From: Campylobacteraceae bacterium
GTDB taxonomy: Bacteria > Campylobacterota > Campylobacteria > Campylobacterales > Sulfurospirillaceae
Direction of reading: 5' to 3'
DNA length: 7,900 bases
Assembly (NCBI GenBank): GCA_027013265.1
Contig: JALUXQ010000190.1
Span: 1 to 7,900, forward strand
Shown: piece after piece, positions 1-6,259 of the stretch
Numbering within the stretch: the stretch's first letter is position 1
Layout: every line of letters starts with the position of its first letter
The notes under the pieces: generated by a model
Database searches by the model: none
What the model was told of the DNA's origin: nothing
Seen by the model: only the letters and a program-made list of their open reading frames with translations
Translations under genes and position numbers: made by a program

Positions 1-477
1 ATACTTCCTATTTCAGGGCTTCATTCTCCCGTGAAGTTAGAAGGTTTTGCTTATATAAGAGATGAGATTTGGCATCTTATTTTGCCTATTTTTGTGATGG
101 TTTTTGGCGGAGTTGGAAGCTTGATTATGTATGTTAGAAGTCTTAGTCTAAATATACTAAAGAGTGATTATATGTTTTTCGCAAAAGCTAGAAATGTGAG
201 TAAAAAAGATCTGTTTTGGAGATATTTACTTCCAAATCTATCCCCACCAATAGTCACGATACTTGGACTATCACTACCAGGATTGATAGGAGGAAGTGTT
301 ATATTAGAGTCTATTTTTTCGATAAACGGCATGGGCTTGCTATTTTATCAAAGTGCACTAAGCAGAGATTATCCTGTCATCATGGGTATTTTGATAATTT
401 CTGCTTTCTTGACACTTTTGGGCAATATAGTTGCTGATTTAGTGTTGTTAAAATTAAACCCTTTTACAAAAAAATAG
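1..477 (+). CDS. Peptide ABC transporter permease, DppB/OppB type (5'-truncated)
   Basis: This is the C-terminal ~158 residues of an inner-membrane permease of the dipeptide/oligopeptide/nickel ABC importer family (BPD_transp_1). The frame is open from base 1, so the gene starts before the window; the internal GTG at 31 is not a real start. The visible part begins with an LPISG-like segment ahead of a membrane span, as in DppB proteins. It then carries the cytoplasmic EAA loop (about 166-240, 'DYMFFAKARNVSKKDLFWRY'), which couples the permease to the ATPase. A conserved 'LPGLIGGSVILESIFSINGMG' stretch and a last transmembrane segment ending in NPFTKK follow. A partner DppC, ATPases and a binding protein would be expected but are not visible downstream, so they must lie upstream or elsewhere. 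The substrate cannot be inferred. Family confidence is high; DppB rather than DppC is favoured by the LPISG motif and the C-terminus. Confidence 0.9.
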   Translation: MLPISGLHSPVKLEGFAYIRDEIWHLILPIFVMVFGGVGSLIMYVRSLSLNILKSDYMFFAKARNVSKKDLFWRYLLPNLSPPIVTILGLSLPGLIGGSVILESIFSINGMGLLFYQSALSRDYPVIMGILIISAFLTLLGNIVADLVLLKLNPFTKK

Positions 478-485
478 GAGAATAT

Positions 486-635
486 ATGAGATATATAATT
501 ATGGCTTTTATGATAGTTTTAGTGAGTGGTTGTGCTACTTGGAATGGTATAAAACAAGATACAAAAACAGGTGCAAACTGGACAAAAGAGAAAGTTCATG
601 AAGGGGCAAAATATATCGAAAAAAAGACAGAATAA
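486..635 (+). CDS. Small entericidin-like lipoprotein
   Basis: A 49-residue ORF with a short hydrophobic signal peptide (MRYIIMAFMIVLVSGC). It has a good lipobox, V-S-G-C, with Cys16 as the expected lipidated residue. The mature part is only ~34 residues, hydrophilic and lysine-rich, with the Gly/Asp/Gly spacing of the entericidin EcnA/EcnB family (C-N-T-x-x-G-x-G-x-D). A Shine-Dalgarno AGGAG lies 5 nt before the ATG, partly overlapping the permease stop, so the gene is probably the last cistron of the transporter operon. It ends just before the hairpin at 634-653. Entericidins are small envelope lipoproteins linked in E. coli to a toxin/antidote pair and stationary-phase lysis. No second entericidin gene lies next to it here, so the role is unknown. 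The ORF and lipoprotein call are solid; the entericidin assignment is by motif only. Confidence 0.75.
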   Translation: MRYIIMAFMIVLVSGCATWNGIKQDTKTGANWTKEKVHEGAKYIEKKTE

Positions 636-653
636 GCCCTAGAAATAGGGCTT
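634..653. terminator. Bidirectional hairpin terminator between the transporter operon and nusA
   Basis: A perfect 8-bp inverted repeat, AAGCCCTA-GAAA-TAGGGCTT. It begins at the lipoprotein stop codon and ends 4 bp before the nusA stop on the other strand. T residues follow the stem on the plus strand. On the minus strand the 3' flank is less U-rich, beginning with ATTCTG. Its placement between two convergent genes fits termination of both. Confidence 0.75.
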
Positions 654-657
654 TTAT

Positions 658-1761
658 CTAACTTCCAAATAAATTTTTAAGTGCATTTGGATCTTTTGTT
701 TCACTAGTTGAACTCTCAGAGCTTTCAAACTCAACTAACTCGATTTCATAGCCAGTGAGCATGGAAGTGAGTCTTATATTTATCCCGCTTTTCCCTATGG
801 CTTTTGATTTTTGGTCAGGCATAAGTGTGACGACTGCTTTATCTTCGCTTACGATTTTTACATTTGAGATGATAGCAGGACTTAAGGCTCTAGATATAAA
901 TATTTCAGGTATTGTAGAGTACTCTATACAGTCTATATTTTCGCCATGAAGTTCTTGACTTACAGAGTTGATTCTGATGCCTCTTGTCCCAACTGTTGCG
1001 CCGACTGCATCTATGTTTGGATGCAGTGAAGTCAATGCCACCTTAGCTCTCTCTCCCGGAATCCTAGCTGATGCATTTATCTCTATCATTTCATCCTTTA
1101 TCTCAGGTACCTCTAGGTGTAAAAGTGCCTCTAAAAACTTTGGACTAGTTCTTGAAAGTTCCACCACAATACCTTGAGATTTGTCTATAAAAACTTTTCT
1201 TATCACACTTTTTACAACATCACCAACTTTAAATTTTTCGCCTTTTATTCTGCTTCTTCTTGGTAAGATGGCACGCACTTCATTTACTTCTATATAGGTA
1301 TTTTCTTCGTGGTCAACTCTGACAACTGAGCCAAAAACACGACGACCTACCATACTTTTGTACTTATCAAATATTTTGGTCTCCAAAAGTCTTTGTATAT
1401 GAAATTCTAGCTCTCGCTGAAGCGTAGCAGCAGCAGTTCTGCCTAGATTGTCAAGTGGTAGTTCGTATGTTAGTTCATCTCCGATTTCGATATCTGGGTC
1501 AACCTCTTTCGCCTCTTTTAGTGAGATAAAATTTTCATTTGTTTCGTTTAACTCTTCGGCATCGTCTCTTAAAACTATAACTTTTTGATAGAGTTTTAGG
1601 CTTTTTGTTTCTGGATTTATCTCTGCACCATACTCAAACTCTCTACCATATACTCGCTTAGCAGTGTTTACTAGTGCAATTATAACAGTATCTTTTACTT
1701 CATTTATTCCTAAGCCTTTTTCATTAGCTATTGATTCTATGATATCTAATATTTTACTCAA
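658..1761 (-). CDS. nusA: Transcription termination/antitermination factor NusA
   Basis: NusA binds RNA polymerase and nascent RNA to modulate pausing, termination and antitermination. The 367 residues contain an N-terminal RNAP-binding domain (~1-130, 'IIESIANEKGLGINEVKDTVIIALVNTAKR'). An S1 domain follows (~137-205), with the typical 'G.V.RV......VEV....AILPR..' pattern. KH1 (~226-295) carries VGTRGIRI at 257-264, and KH2 (~300-345) carries the GxxG loop IGKSGINI at 322-329. There are no C-terminal acidic repeats as in the ~495-residue E. coli protein; this short form is usual in Campylobacterota. The start is TTG at 1761, preceded by AGAGGTG; its N-terminus aligns with the family and no nearer ATG fits. 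In many bacteria nusA follows rimP, but here it is a single gene divergent from the HP0268-like operon, with its own promoter (1866-1894). Confidence 0.96.
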   Translation of the reverse strand: MSKILDIIESIANEKGLGINEVKDTVIIALVNTAKRVYGREFEYGAEINPETKSLKLYQKVIVLRDDAEELNETNENFISLKEAKEVDPDIEIGDELTYELPLDNLGRTAAATLQRELEFHIQRLLETKIFDKYKSMVGRRVFGSVVRVDHEENTYIEVNEVRAILPRRSRIKGEKFKVGDVVKSVIRKVFIDKSQGIVVELSRTSPKFLEALLHLEVPEIKDEMIEINASARIPGERAKVALTSLHPNIDAVGATVGTRGIRINSVSQELHGENIDCIEYSTIPEIFISRALSPAIISNVKIVSEDKAVVTLMPDQKSKAIGKSGINIRLTSMLTGYEIELVEFESSESSTSETKDPNALKNLFGS

Positions 1762-1779
1762 TTTTCACCTCTTTTTTTA

Positions 1780-1795
1780 GGCATACATATATGCC
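1780..1795 (-). promoter_or_regulatory. Small hairpin in the nusA leader, just upstream of the ribosome binding site
   Basis: The inverted repeat GGCATA-N4-TATGCC lies in the predicted nusA 5' leader. It ends 10 nt before the ribosome binding site (complement of CACCTC, 1766-1771). On the minus strand it is followed by an A-run, so it is not an intrinsic terminator for nusA. It could be a leader RNA structure or a protein-binding dyad; the sequence does not decide. Confidence 0.35.
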
Positions 1796-1865
1796 AATAT
1801 TTTTTTCGCAACAATAAGAACATCAAATTTGTAGTTTTAAATAATTGCGAGACTCGAAGAGAATA

Positions 1866-1894
1866 ATTATATCTAAAAAGCTTTTTTTATTCAA
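1866..1894 (-). promoter_or_regulatory. Predicted sigma70 promoter of nusA
   Basis: On the minus strand a TTGAAT -35 element (1894-1889) is followed by a 17-bp spacer and a perfect TATAAT -10 (1871-1866). This predicts a start near 1859 and a leader of about 98 nt. The spacer contains the perfect 12-bp palindrome AAAAAGCTTTTT (1875-1886). No other site on this strand between the two genes matches as well. Confidence 0.7.
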
Positions 1895-1959
1895 GCCTAG
1901 ATTTGCCTTTAATGAGCAATTTATACAAAAAAAGGTAAAATGTCATGATTTCTATGTCG

Positions 1960-1982
1960 TATTATGTTTTAATAAAGAAGGT
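1960..1982 (+). promoter_or_regulatory. Possible -10 element and ribosome binding site of the HP0268-like/miaB operon
   Basis: TATTAT (1960-1965) is a plausible -10 element without a clear -35, which is common for vegetative promoters of this phylum. It would give a start around 1972. The ribosome binding site AAGAAGG (1975-1981) lies 6 nt before the ATG at 1988. The ribosome site is clear; the promoter is tentative. Confidence 0.4.
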
Positions 1983-1987
1983 TAAAA

Positions 1988-2230
1988 ATGGAACTTAAAT
2001 TAGCAAGAAAAGAGCTTGATAGTAAGCCAAAAAGTATAAAATTAGAGAAGATTGTTGAGATAGTCAAGAAAGAGGGACAAAAGATATTTTATTTTGATAA
2101 GGAAAATTCTCATAAGGATTTAGTCTCTTTGGTTGAGCATTTTGAAGAGAATGACCAAAGCGTGTATCTAAGAGAGGTAAAGTACGGACTTGGAGATGAT
2201 GACTACATGTATGAGATACATATCTTATAA
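1988..2230 (+). CDS. HP0268-type small nuclease-like protein
   Basis: An 80-residue protein matching, from memory, Helicobacter pylori HP0268 in length and pattern: MxLxLA...N-terminus, 'KSIKLEKI', 'IFYFDKENSHKDLVSLVEHFEEN', 'VYLREV' and the C-terminal 'DYMYEIHIL'. HP0268 has a solved structure with an Smr-like fold and has been reported to nick DNA and cleave RNA in vitro; the cellular role is not established. The family appears confined to Campylobacterota. It has no signal peptide or membrane span, so it should be cytoplasmic. It is the first gene of the plus-strand operon: its stop codon TAA supplies part of the ribosome binding site of miaB (TAAGG), and only 9 bp separate the two genes. 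This coupling suggests an RNA- or translation-related job, but that is inference. Confidence 0.85.
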   Translation: MELKLARKELDSKPKSIKLEKIVEIVKKEGQKIFYFDKENSHKDLVSLVEHFEENDQSVYLREVKYGLGDDDYMYEIHIL

Positions 2231-2239
2231 GGTTTAAAT

Positions 2240-3544
2240 TTGTCTAAAAAATTGTATATTGAGACATTGGGGTGCGCCATGAATGTTCGTGATAGCGAAC
2301 ATATCATAGCCGAATTAGAGAATAAAGAAGATTATGCTCTAACCGATAAAGCAGATGAAGCTGACCTTATTTTGATCAACACTTGTAGTGTCAGAGAGAA
2401 GCCAGTAAGTAAGCTTTTTTCGGAGATAGGGGTTTTTAACAAGCATAAAAAAGATGGAGCCAAGATTGGTGTGTGCGGATGTAGCGCCAGCCACTTGGGT
2501 GAAGATATTTTTAAAAGGGCACCAGAAGTAAATTTTGTTTTGGGAGCAAGAAATGTCTCCAAGATAACTCAAGCTGTCAATGAAGATAGATATATAAGTG
2601 TTGATATTGATTATGATGAGAGTAGTTATGCTTTTAGTGAATTTAGAAATAACACTTATAAAGCTTTTGTAAATATTTCGATAGGTTGTGATAAGAAATG
2701 TACATACTGTATAGTTCCTCATACAAGAGGTGATGAAATCTCTATACCAGCAGAGTTGATAGTAGATGAAGCTAGAAGAGCTGCAAAAAGAGGCGCTAAA
2801 GAGATATTTTTACTTGGTCAAAATGTAAATAACTATGGTAGAAGATTTAGTGATGCGAGTCACCAAAAGATGGATTTTAGTGATCTTTTGGAGATGGTAA
2901 GCCAGATTGATGAAGTCGAAAGAATTCGTTTCACATCTCCACACCCACTACATATGGATGATAAGTTCCTAGAAGTGTTCGCTAAAAATCCAAAAGTTTG
3001 CAAATCAATGCACATGCCACTTCAAAGCGGCTCAACCCACATTTTGGAGCAGATGAAGAGAGGCTACTCAAAAGAGTGGTTTTTAAATAGAGCTTTAAAA
3101 TTAAGAGAGATGGTTCCTAGCGCCTCTATAAGCACAGATATAATAGTCGGCTTCCCAGGTGAAAGTGATGATGATTTTGAAGATACACTAGATGTTATGA
3201 AAAAGGTAAGATTTGAGCAAATTTTCTCTTTCAAGTACTCTTCAAGACCTTTAACAAAGGCGGCTTCGTTTAAAAATCAAGTTCCACCTGAAGTATCTTC
3301 TGCCCGACTTCAAAGACTGCAAGAGCTGCAAGAGAAGATTTTAGATGAGATTTCCAAAGAGAAGCTAGATAAAGAGTATGAAGTTTACTTTGAAGAGAAG
3401 AGAGGCAATGGGCTACTAGCAGGGAAAAGTGACAATAACACTCTTGTTCAAGTAGAAGGTTTTGATGAGTGGTTGGGAACGATAAAAAGAGTAAGGATTA
3501 CAAACCCTAAGCGTTTGTCCATGTATGGCGAAGTTATCCTTTAA
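2240..3544 (+). CDS. miaB: tRNA-2-methylthio-N6-dimethylallyladenosine synthase MiaB
   Basis: A radical-SAM methylthiotransferase that converts i6A37 to ms2i6A37 in tRNAs reading UNN codons. The 434 residues show the UPF0004 N-terminal domain (~1-115) with the auxiliary-cluster cysteines C12 (LGCAMNVRDSE), C49 (NTCSVREK) and C79/C81 (GVCGCSASH). The radical-SAM core (~135-370) has the CxxxCxxC motif C150-C154-C157 (GCDKKCTYCIVPHTRG). Also present are 'LLGQNVNNYG' (191-200), 'TSPHPLHM' and 'MHMPLQSGS' (258-265). A C-terminal TRAM domain (~373-434) binds tRNA. Length and motifs are standard for MiaB; MtaB and RimO differ in the first motif. The start is TTG at 2240, with TAAGG overlapping the previous stop codon. 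The 3' end overlaps the next gene by 20 bp, implying co-translation. Confidence 0.96.
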   Translation: MSKKLYIETLGCAMNVRDSEHIIAELENKEDYALTDKADEADLILINTCSVREKPVSKLFSEIGVFNKHKKDGAKIGVCGCSASHLGEDIFKRAPEVNFVLGARNVSKITQAVNEDRYISVDIDYDESSYAFSEFRNNTYKAFVNISIGCDKKCTYCIVPHTRGDEISIPAELIVDEARRAAKRGAKEIFLLGQNVNNYGRRFSDASHQKMDFSDLLEMVSQIDEVERIRFTSPHPLHMDDKFLEVFAKNPKVCKSMHMPLQSGSTHILEQMKRGYSKEWFLNRALKLREMVPSASISTDIIVGFPGESDDDFEDTLDVMKKVRFEQIFSFKYSSRPLTKAASFKNQVPPEVSSARLQRLQELQEKILDEISKEKLDKEYEVYFEEKRGNGLLAGKSDNNTLVQVEGFDEWLGTIKRVRITNPKRLSMYGEVIL

Positions 3545-4166
3545 AGAGTTCAAAAAAGCAGTTTTATTAAAAATTGCCCCTGTTGTTTTTTTTATTTTTT
3601 TAAATCTTTTATACCTAAGTTGTAAAAAAAAGTTTTATGCCAAGACTAAAACGAACGAGATACAACACCCTGCTATATTTGCTTTTTGGCATGGTGAATT
3701 TCTACCCATCTTAAAAGGGTATATCGATTTTAGAGGTAGCAGGGATATTGATACTATCATTAGTTCGCATTTTGATGGTGAATTGATAGCAAAAGCGGTG
3801 TCTATGTTTGGTGGTGGTACTATTCGTGGAAGCTCAACAAGAGGAGCTTTGAGAGCGCTAAAAGATTCATTTCGCTCTTTAGAGTTAAAGAGAGATTTGG
3901 GCATTACACCAGATGGACCAAAAGGTCCAAGGCATAGTGTGGCAGATGGGATCGTTTTGATTTCTAAAAAGAAAAATGTCCCTATAGTGACTATAAATTG
4001 CAAGCCAAGTTCGTATTGGCAACTAAGTAGTTGGGATAAATTTGTTATACCTAGGCCATTTAGTACACTACATATTTATGTGGGAGAGCCGTTTTATTTG
4101 GGTGATTTATCCCTAGAAGAGTCAAAACAACTCATAAAAGAGAGGTTGATGGAAAATGCTGTCTAA
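3525..4166 (+). CDS. DUF374 / lysophospholipid acyltransferase-like membrane protein
   Basis: A 213-residue protein of the DUF374 branch of the LPLAT acyltransferase superfamily. A single N-terminal membrane segment (~12-32) anchors it to the inner membrane. The family motifs follow in order: FWHGE (54-58), holding the presumed catalytic His; SSHFDGELIA (80-89); RGSSTRG (101-107); and TPDGPKGPR (128-136). A C-terminal 'VGEPFYL' strand is typical of acyltransferases. DUF374 proteins are suspected of acylating lipids or lipid A-type glycolipids, but the acceptor for this one is unknown. The ATG at 3525 lies inside the end of miaB (20-bp overlap) with only a weak ribosome site, so translation is probably coupled. 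T8 and T7 runs (3586-3601) and an A8 run (3624-3631) fall in the membrane-segment codons. Confidence 0.85.
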   Translation: MAKLSFKEFKKAVLLKIAPVVFFIFLNLLYLSCKKKFYAKTKTNEIQHPAIFAFWHGEFLPILKGYIDFRGSRDIDTIISSHFDGELIAKAVSMFGGGTIRGSSTRGALRALKDSFRSLELKRDLGITPDGPKGPRHSVADGIVLISKKKNVPIVTINCKPSSYWQLSSWDKFVIPRPFSTLHIYVGEPFYLGDLSLEESKQLIKERLMENAV

Positions 4167-4608
4167 AATCGTATTTGTAATTATTGCCATTTTGTTTTTG
4201 GCGTTAAGCGGGTTTTATTTTTTTATCAACTCTTCGTATCAAAACTCTTTTGAGGCCAGATTTTACTATCTAGTGGGCAATTACGAGAAGGCTTATGATT
4301 TTGCACAAAAGGCTTACAAAGAAGATATCTATAACAAAATGGCAATCACTGTATTGAATCAGAGTAAAATTGCAAAAGAGTATGTGATATATATAAAAAC
4401 AGGCAACGACTATTTTGATAAAATCAACAAAATTAGCTCAAAAAAGAGTTACAAAGAGGCTGATAAGGTCAGAATTAAAATGATGTGCGAAATAATGATA
4501 GGTGAGTATAAAAAGCTTGTTCCGACAAAATTAACAGACAAAGAGTTGGTCAAAGATGCAAAAGAGACTTATACTAAATTTAAACAACTATATGAGCAAT
4601 TATATTGA
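4156..4608 (+). CDS. Small membrane-anchored protein with a TPR-like segment, function unknown
   Basis: A 150-residue protein with one N-terminal membrane span (~4-25) and few charged residues before it. This suggests an uncleaved anchor or signal with the rest outside the cytoplasm, though topology is not certain. Residues ~32-68 ('FEARFYYLVGNYEKAYDFAQKAYKEDIYNKMA') have the small/large residue spacing of a tetratricopeptide-type helix pair. The remainder is helical, lysine-rich and charged. I recognise no named family. It overlaps the acyltransferase gene by 11 bp and is the last gene of the miaB operon; its stop codon abuts the sigma54-like promoter of the next cassette. It could function with either neighbour. 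Confidence 0.8.
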   Translation: MLSKIVFVIIAILFLALSGFYFFINSSYQNSFEARFYYLVGNYEKAYDFAQKAYKEDIYNKMAITVLNQSKIAKEYVIYIKTGNDYFDKINKISSKKSYKEADKVRIKMMCEIMIGEYKKLVPTKLTDKELVKDAKETYTKFKQLYEQLY

Positions 4609-4626
4609 TTGGTACTGATTTTGCTT
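4609..4626 (+). promoter_or_regulatory. Predicted sigma54 (RpoN) promoter for the PilMNO-like cassette
   Basis: TTGGTACTGATTTTGCTT matches the RpoN consensus TGGCAC-(G)-N4-TTGCW at 10 of 12 defined positions. The two invariant dinucleotides are exactly spaced: GG at 4611-4612, ten bases, GC at 4623-4624. The TTGCTT right half is typical of Campylobacter flagellar promoters. It sits immediately after the previous stop codon. With C4624 as -12, transcription would start near 4636, giving a leader of ~57 nt before the ATG at 4693. TTTTGCTT (4619-4626) also forms an inverted repeat with AAGCAAAA (4644-4651). Confidence 0.7.
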
Positions 4627-4657
4627 TAGTTAGAGGTACCCTTAAGCAAAAATTGCC

Positions 4658-4663
4658 TAAAAT
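4658..4663 (+). promoter_or_regulatory. Possible secondary sigma70 -10 element
   Basis: TAAAAT lies 30 nt before the ATG at 4693 but has no recognisable -35 element at 16-18 bp. It could give basal transcription independent of the sigma54-like site. The ribosome binding site AAGG (4684-4687) is 5 nt before the ATG. Confidence 0.3.
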
Positions 4664-4692
4664 ACAGAAAATCAAACAAAGATAAGGTTTTT

Positions 4693-5742
4693 ATGAGTTT
4701 TTCTAATACAATACAAAAATATTTTTCAAATCTTTTTATATCGATAGTAGCAGAAAATAACTCATATAGAGTTCTCTCTAAAGTTATAAAAAATTCAAAG
4801 CAAAAAGTAAAATTTGAGAAAATTTTTCCTGTAAAACCAAATGCAGAATTTTTGAGCAGCGAGATAGAAGAGTATATCATCTCGCTCCAAGAAAAATACA
4901 ATTTTACATATATCTCTTTTTTACTAGACTCTATGGGACAAGGTGCTATAAAAGGGACTCAAGCTGAAGATTTTGCAAAATACAGTGTAGATATAAAGAG
5001 TGTTAAAACTATAAAATTTGATACTTGGTCGGCATATGCTAGCTTTATAGATATAAATTGGACAAACAAGATTTATGCAAATATAGGTATTGATTTTATA
5101 TACTCCCCTTTTGCGGTTTTATTTCACCTATTAAGCGAGCATAAGCTAAAAGAGAGACCAACGCTCTATATATTAAACCAAGAGGAGTCGATAACGTTTG
5201 CGATATTTAAAGCAAAAACCTTGGACTTTGGAGTGTTTTACAAGATAGTTAAATATGATGGCTTAGATAGTTCTGAAGAGGTCGAAAACTGGGAAGAGGA
5301 GAGTGAGGCTGAAGATGTAGAAAATCTAGCTGCTCTTGATGAAGATTCTCAAGAGGAAGAGATGACAGAACTAGGTGACTTGAGTGAGCTAGACACGCTA
5401 GATGATAATTTTGAAAATGATACTTTTATAGATTCTGATGGGTATGCTGATGAAAATAGCTTGCAAGATGATTTGGAAGATGACATAAGTATAAATGACA
5501 TAGAGCTGTACGGAAGGGATTTGAAGATATTTAAATTTATCAGCAGAGCTCTCAAAGAGTATTACGCAAATCCAGTATATGACAGCAATTTTATAGAAAA
5601 AATTGTGATATTCGATGGATATGACATGAGCCACGAGATGATTCAGAGCTTAGAAGAGGAGCTCTATCTAGATGTGGAGATGCATAAATTAAATGTTAGT
5701 GAAGTGGTATGTGATTTGTCAATAGGAGCTATTTATGGTTAA
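4693..5742 (+). CDS. PilM/GspL-like cytoplasmic protein with long acidic insert
   Basis: A 349-residue protein without signal peptide or membrane span, resembling the actin-like fold of PilM and the cytoplasmic part of GspL. Supporting segments are 'YANIGIDFIYSPFAVLFHLL' (128-147), 'TLYILNQEESITFAIFKAKTLDFGVFYKIV' (157-186) and the C-terminal 'IEKIVIFDGYDMSHEMIQSLEEELYLDVEMH' (301-331). The last follows the pattern of the PilM stretch that places a GG turn before a helix and the 'l-x-V' strand. The usual nucleotide-binding signatures (an early DIG-type loop, GG in the adenosine motif) are degraded, so ATP binding is doubtful. Residues ~191-270 form an insert with 35 Asp/Glu and no Lys/Arg in 80 positions. 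The PilN-like gene begins inside its last codons (8-bp overlap), and it lies behind a sigma54-type promoter. I recall PilM/N/O homologues being described as Campylobacter flagellar-motor components (names like FcpM/N/O, unverified). The assignment is by pattern and context, not by strong identity. Confidence 0.7.
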   Translation: MSFSNTIQKYFSNLFISIVAENNSYRVLSKVIKNSKQKVKFEKIFPVKPNAEFLSSEIEEYIISLQEKYNFTYISFLLDSMGQGAIKGTQAEDFAKYSVDIKSVKTIKFDTWSAYASFIDINWTNKIYANIGIDFIYSPFAVLFHLLSEHKLKERPTLYILNQEESITFAIFKAKTLDFGVFYKIVKYDGLDSSEEVENWEEESEAEDVENLAALDEDSQEEEMTELGDLSELDTLDDNFENDTFIDSDGYADENSLQDDLEDDISINDIELYGRDLKIFKFISRALKEYYANPVYDSNFIEKIVIFDGYDMSHEMIQSLEEELYLDVEMHKLNVSEVVCDLSIGAIYG

Positions 5743-6259
5743 ATATAGCTTTATAGAGCCAAGAAAAAAACATCTATTTTCAACATTTTCTAAGATATGG
5801 ATACTGTTTATCTCATTTATATCTCTACTTTTGATAGCTTTTGGGATTTTTTTATTGATTAAGATCGCACTCTACAAAAAAGATACTGTTGCAACCAACA
5901 ATGAAAGAGTTGCACTAGAAAATCAGATAGATAAAAAAGATAACTACATGGAGTATTTGCTAAGGCAAAAATCACTAGGTGAAGAGATTTACTCAAGAAA
6001 TACACTCTTGAAAGATAGCATGAAAAACCTCTTTGATTTGGTGCCAGACCAGATAACACTAGAGAGGGTAATTATCAAGAAAGACTCATTGATCATGTAT
6101 GGGAAAACGCCAACAAAAGATACTTTTAATTTTCTACTATCTGCTCCGCTAAAGTCGATTTTCTCTACAAGTAATACCATGTTTTATCTCACAAAAGAGG
6201 GTTGGTATAACTTTGTAAGTACAAATAAAATAACTACAACGGATGGTTTCAGTGAGTAA
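5735..6259 (+). CDS. PilN-like bitopic inner-membrane protein
   Basis: A 174-residue protein with a short basic cytoplasmic N-terminus (MVKYSFIEPRKK...), one membrane span (~20-44) and a charged helical or coiled-coil stretch (~50-98). A small alpha/beta domain follows (~99-165), starting 'LFDLVPDQITLERVIIKKDSLIMYGKTPTKDTFNFLL'. This copies the PilN layout: N-terminal tail for PilM, span, coiled coil, then a periplasmic ferredoxin-like domain whose first strand has L-x-x-L-P-x-x-I/V-x-L. The ATG at 5735 overlaps the PilM-like stop by 8 bp, with AGGAG 6 nt upstream. The N-terminal tail would be the expected docking site for the PilM-like protein, by analogy with type IV pili. No enzymatic motif is present. 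Confidence 0.75.
   Translation: MVKYSFIEPRKKHLFSTFSKIWILFISFISLLLIAFGIFLLIKIALYKKDTVATNNERVALENQIDKKDNYMEYLLRQKSLGEEIYSRNTLLKDSMKNLFDLVPDQITLERVIIKKDSLIMYGKTPTKDTFNFLLSAPLKSIFSTSNTMFYLTKEGWYNFVSTNKITTTDGFSE

Noticed and set aside
71..85. TTTGGCATCTTATTTTGCC, resembling another sigma54 promoter
   Set aside because: The GG to GC distance is 11 rather than 10 bases, and it lies inside the permease reading frame.
755..1177. Plus-strand ORFs opposite nusA (755-949 and 968-1177)
   Set aside because: They are fully contained in the antisense of the strongly supported nusA frame, with no ribosome site or recognisable protein.
1875..1886. AAAAAGCTTTTT palindrome as an operator or terminator
   Set aside because: It is a simple A/T tract around AGCT in the nusA promoter spacer; the symmetry is expected in AT-rich DNA and there is no supporting copy.
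1914..1940. Eight-codon ORF (ATGAGC...TAA) in the nusA/HP0268 intergenic region
   Set aside because: It is too short, lacks a ribosome site, and more likely forms part of the upstream region of the plus-strand operon.
2339..2722. Minus-strand ORF of 127 codons opposite miaB
   Set aside because: It is a shadow of the MiaB frame; its composition is implausible and no family pattern is seen.
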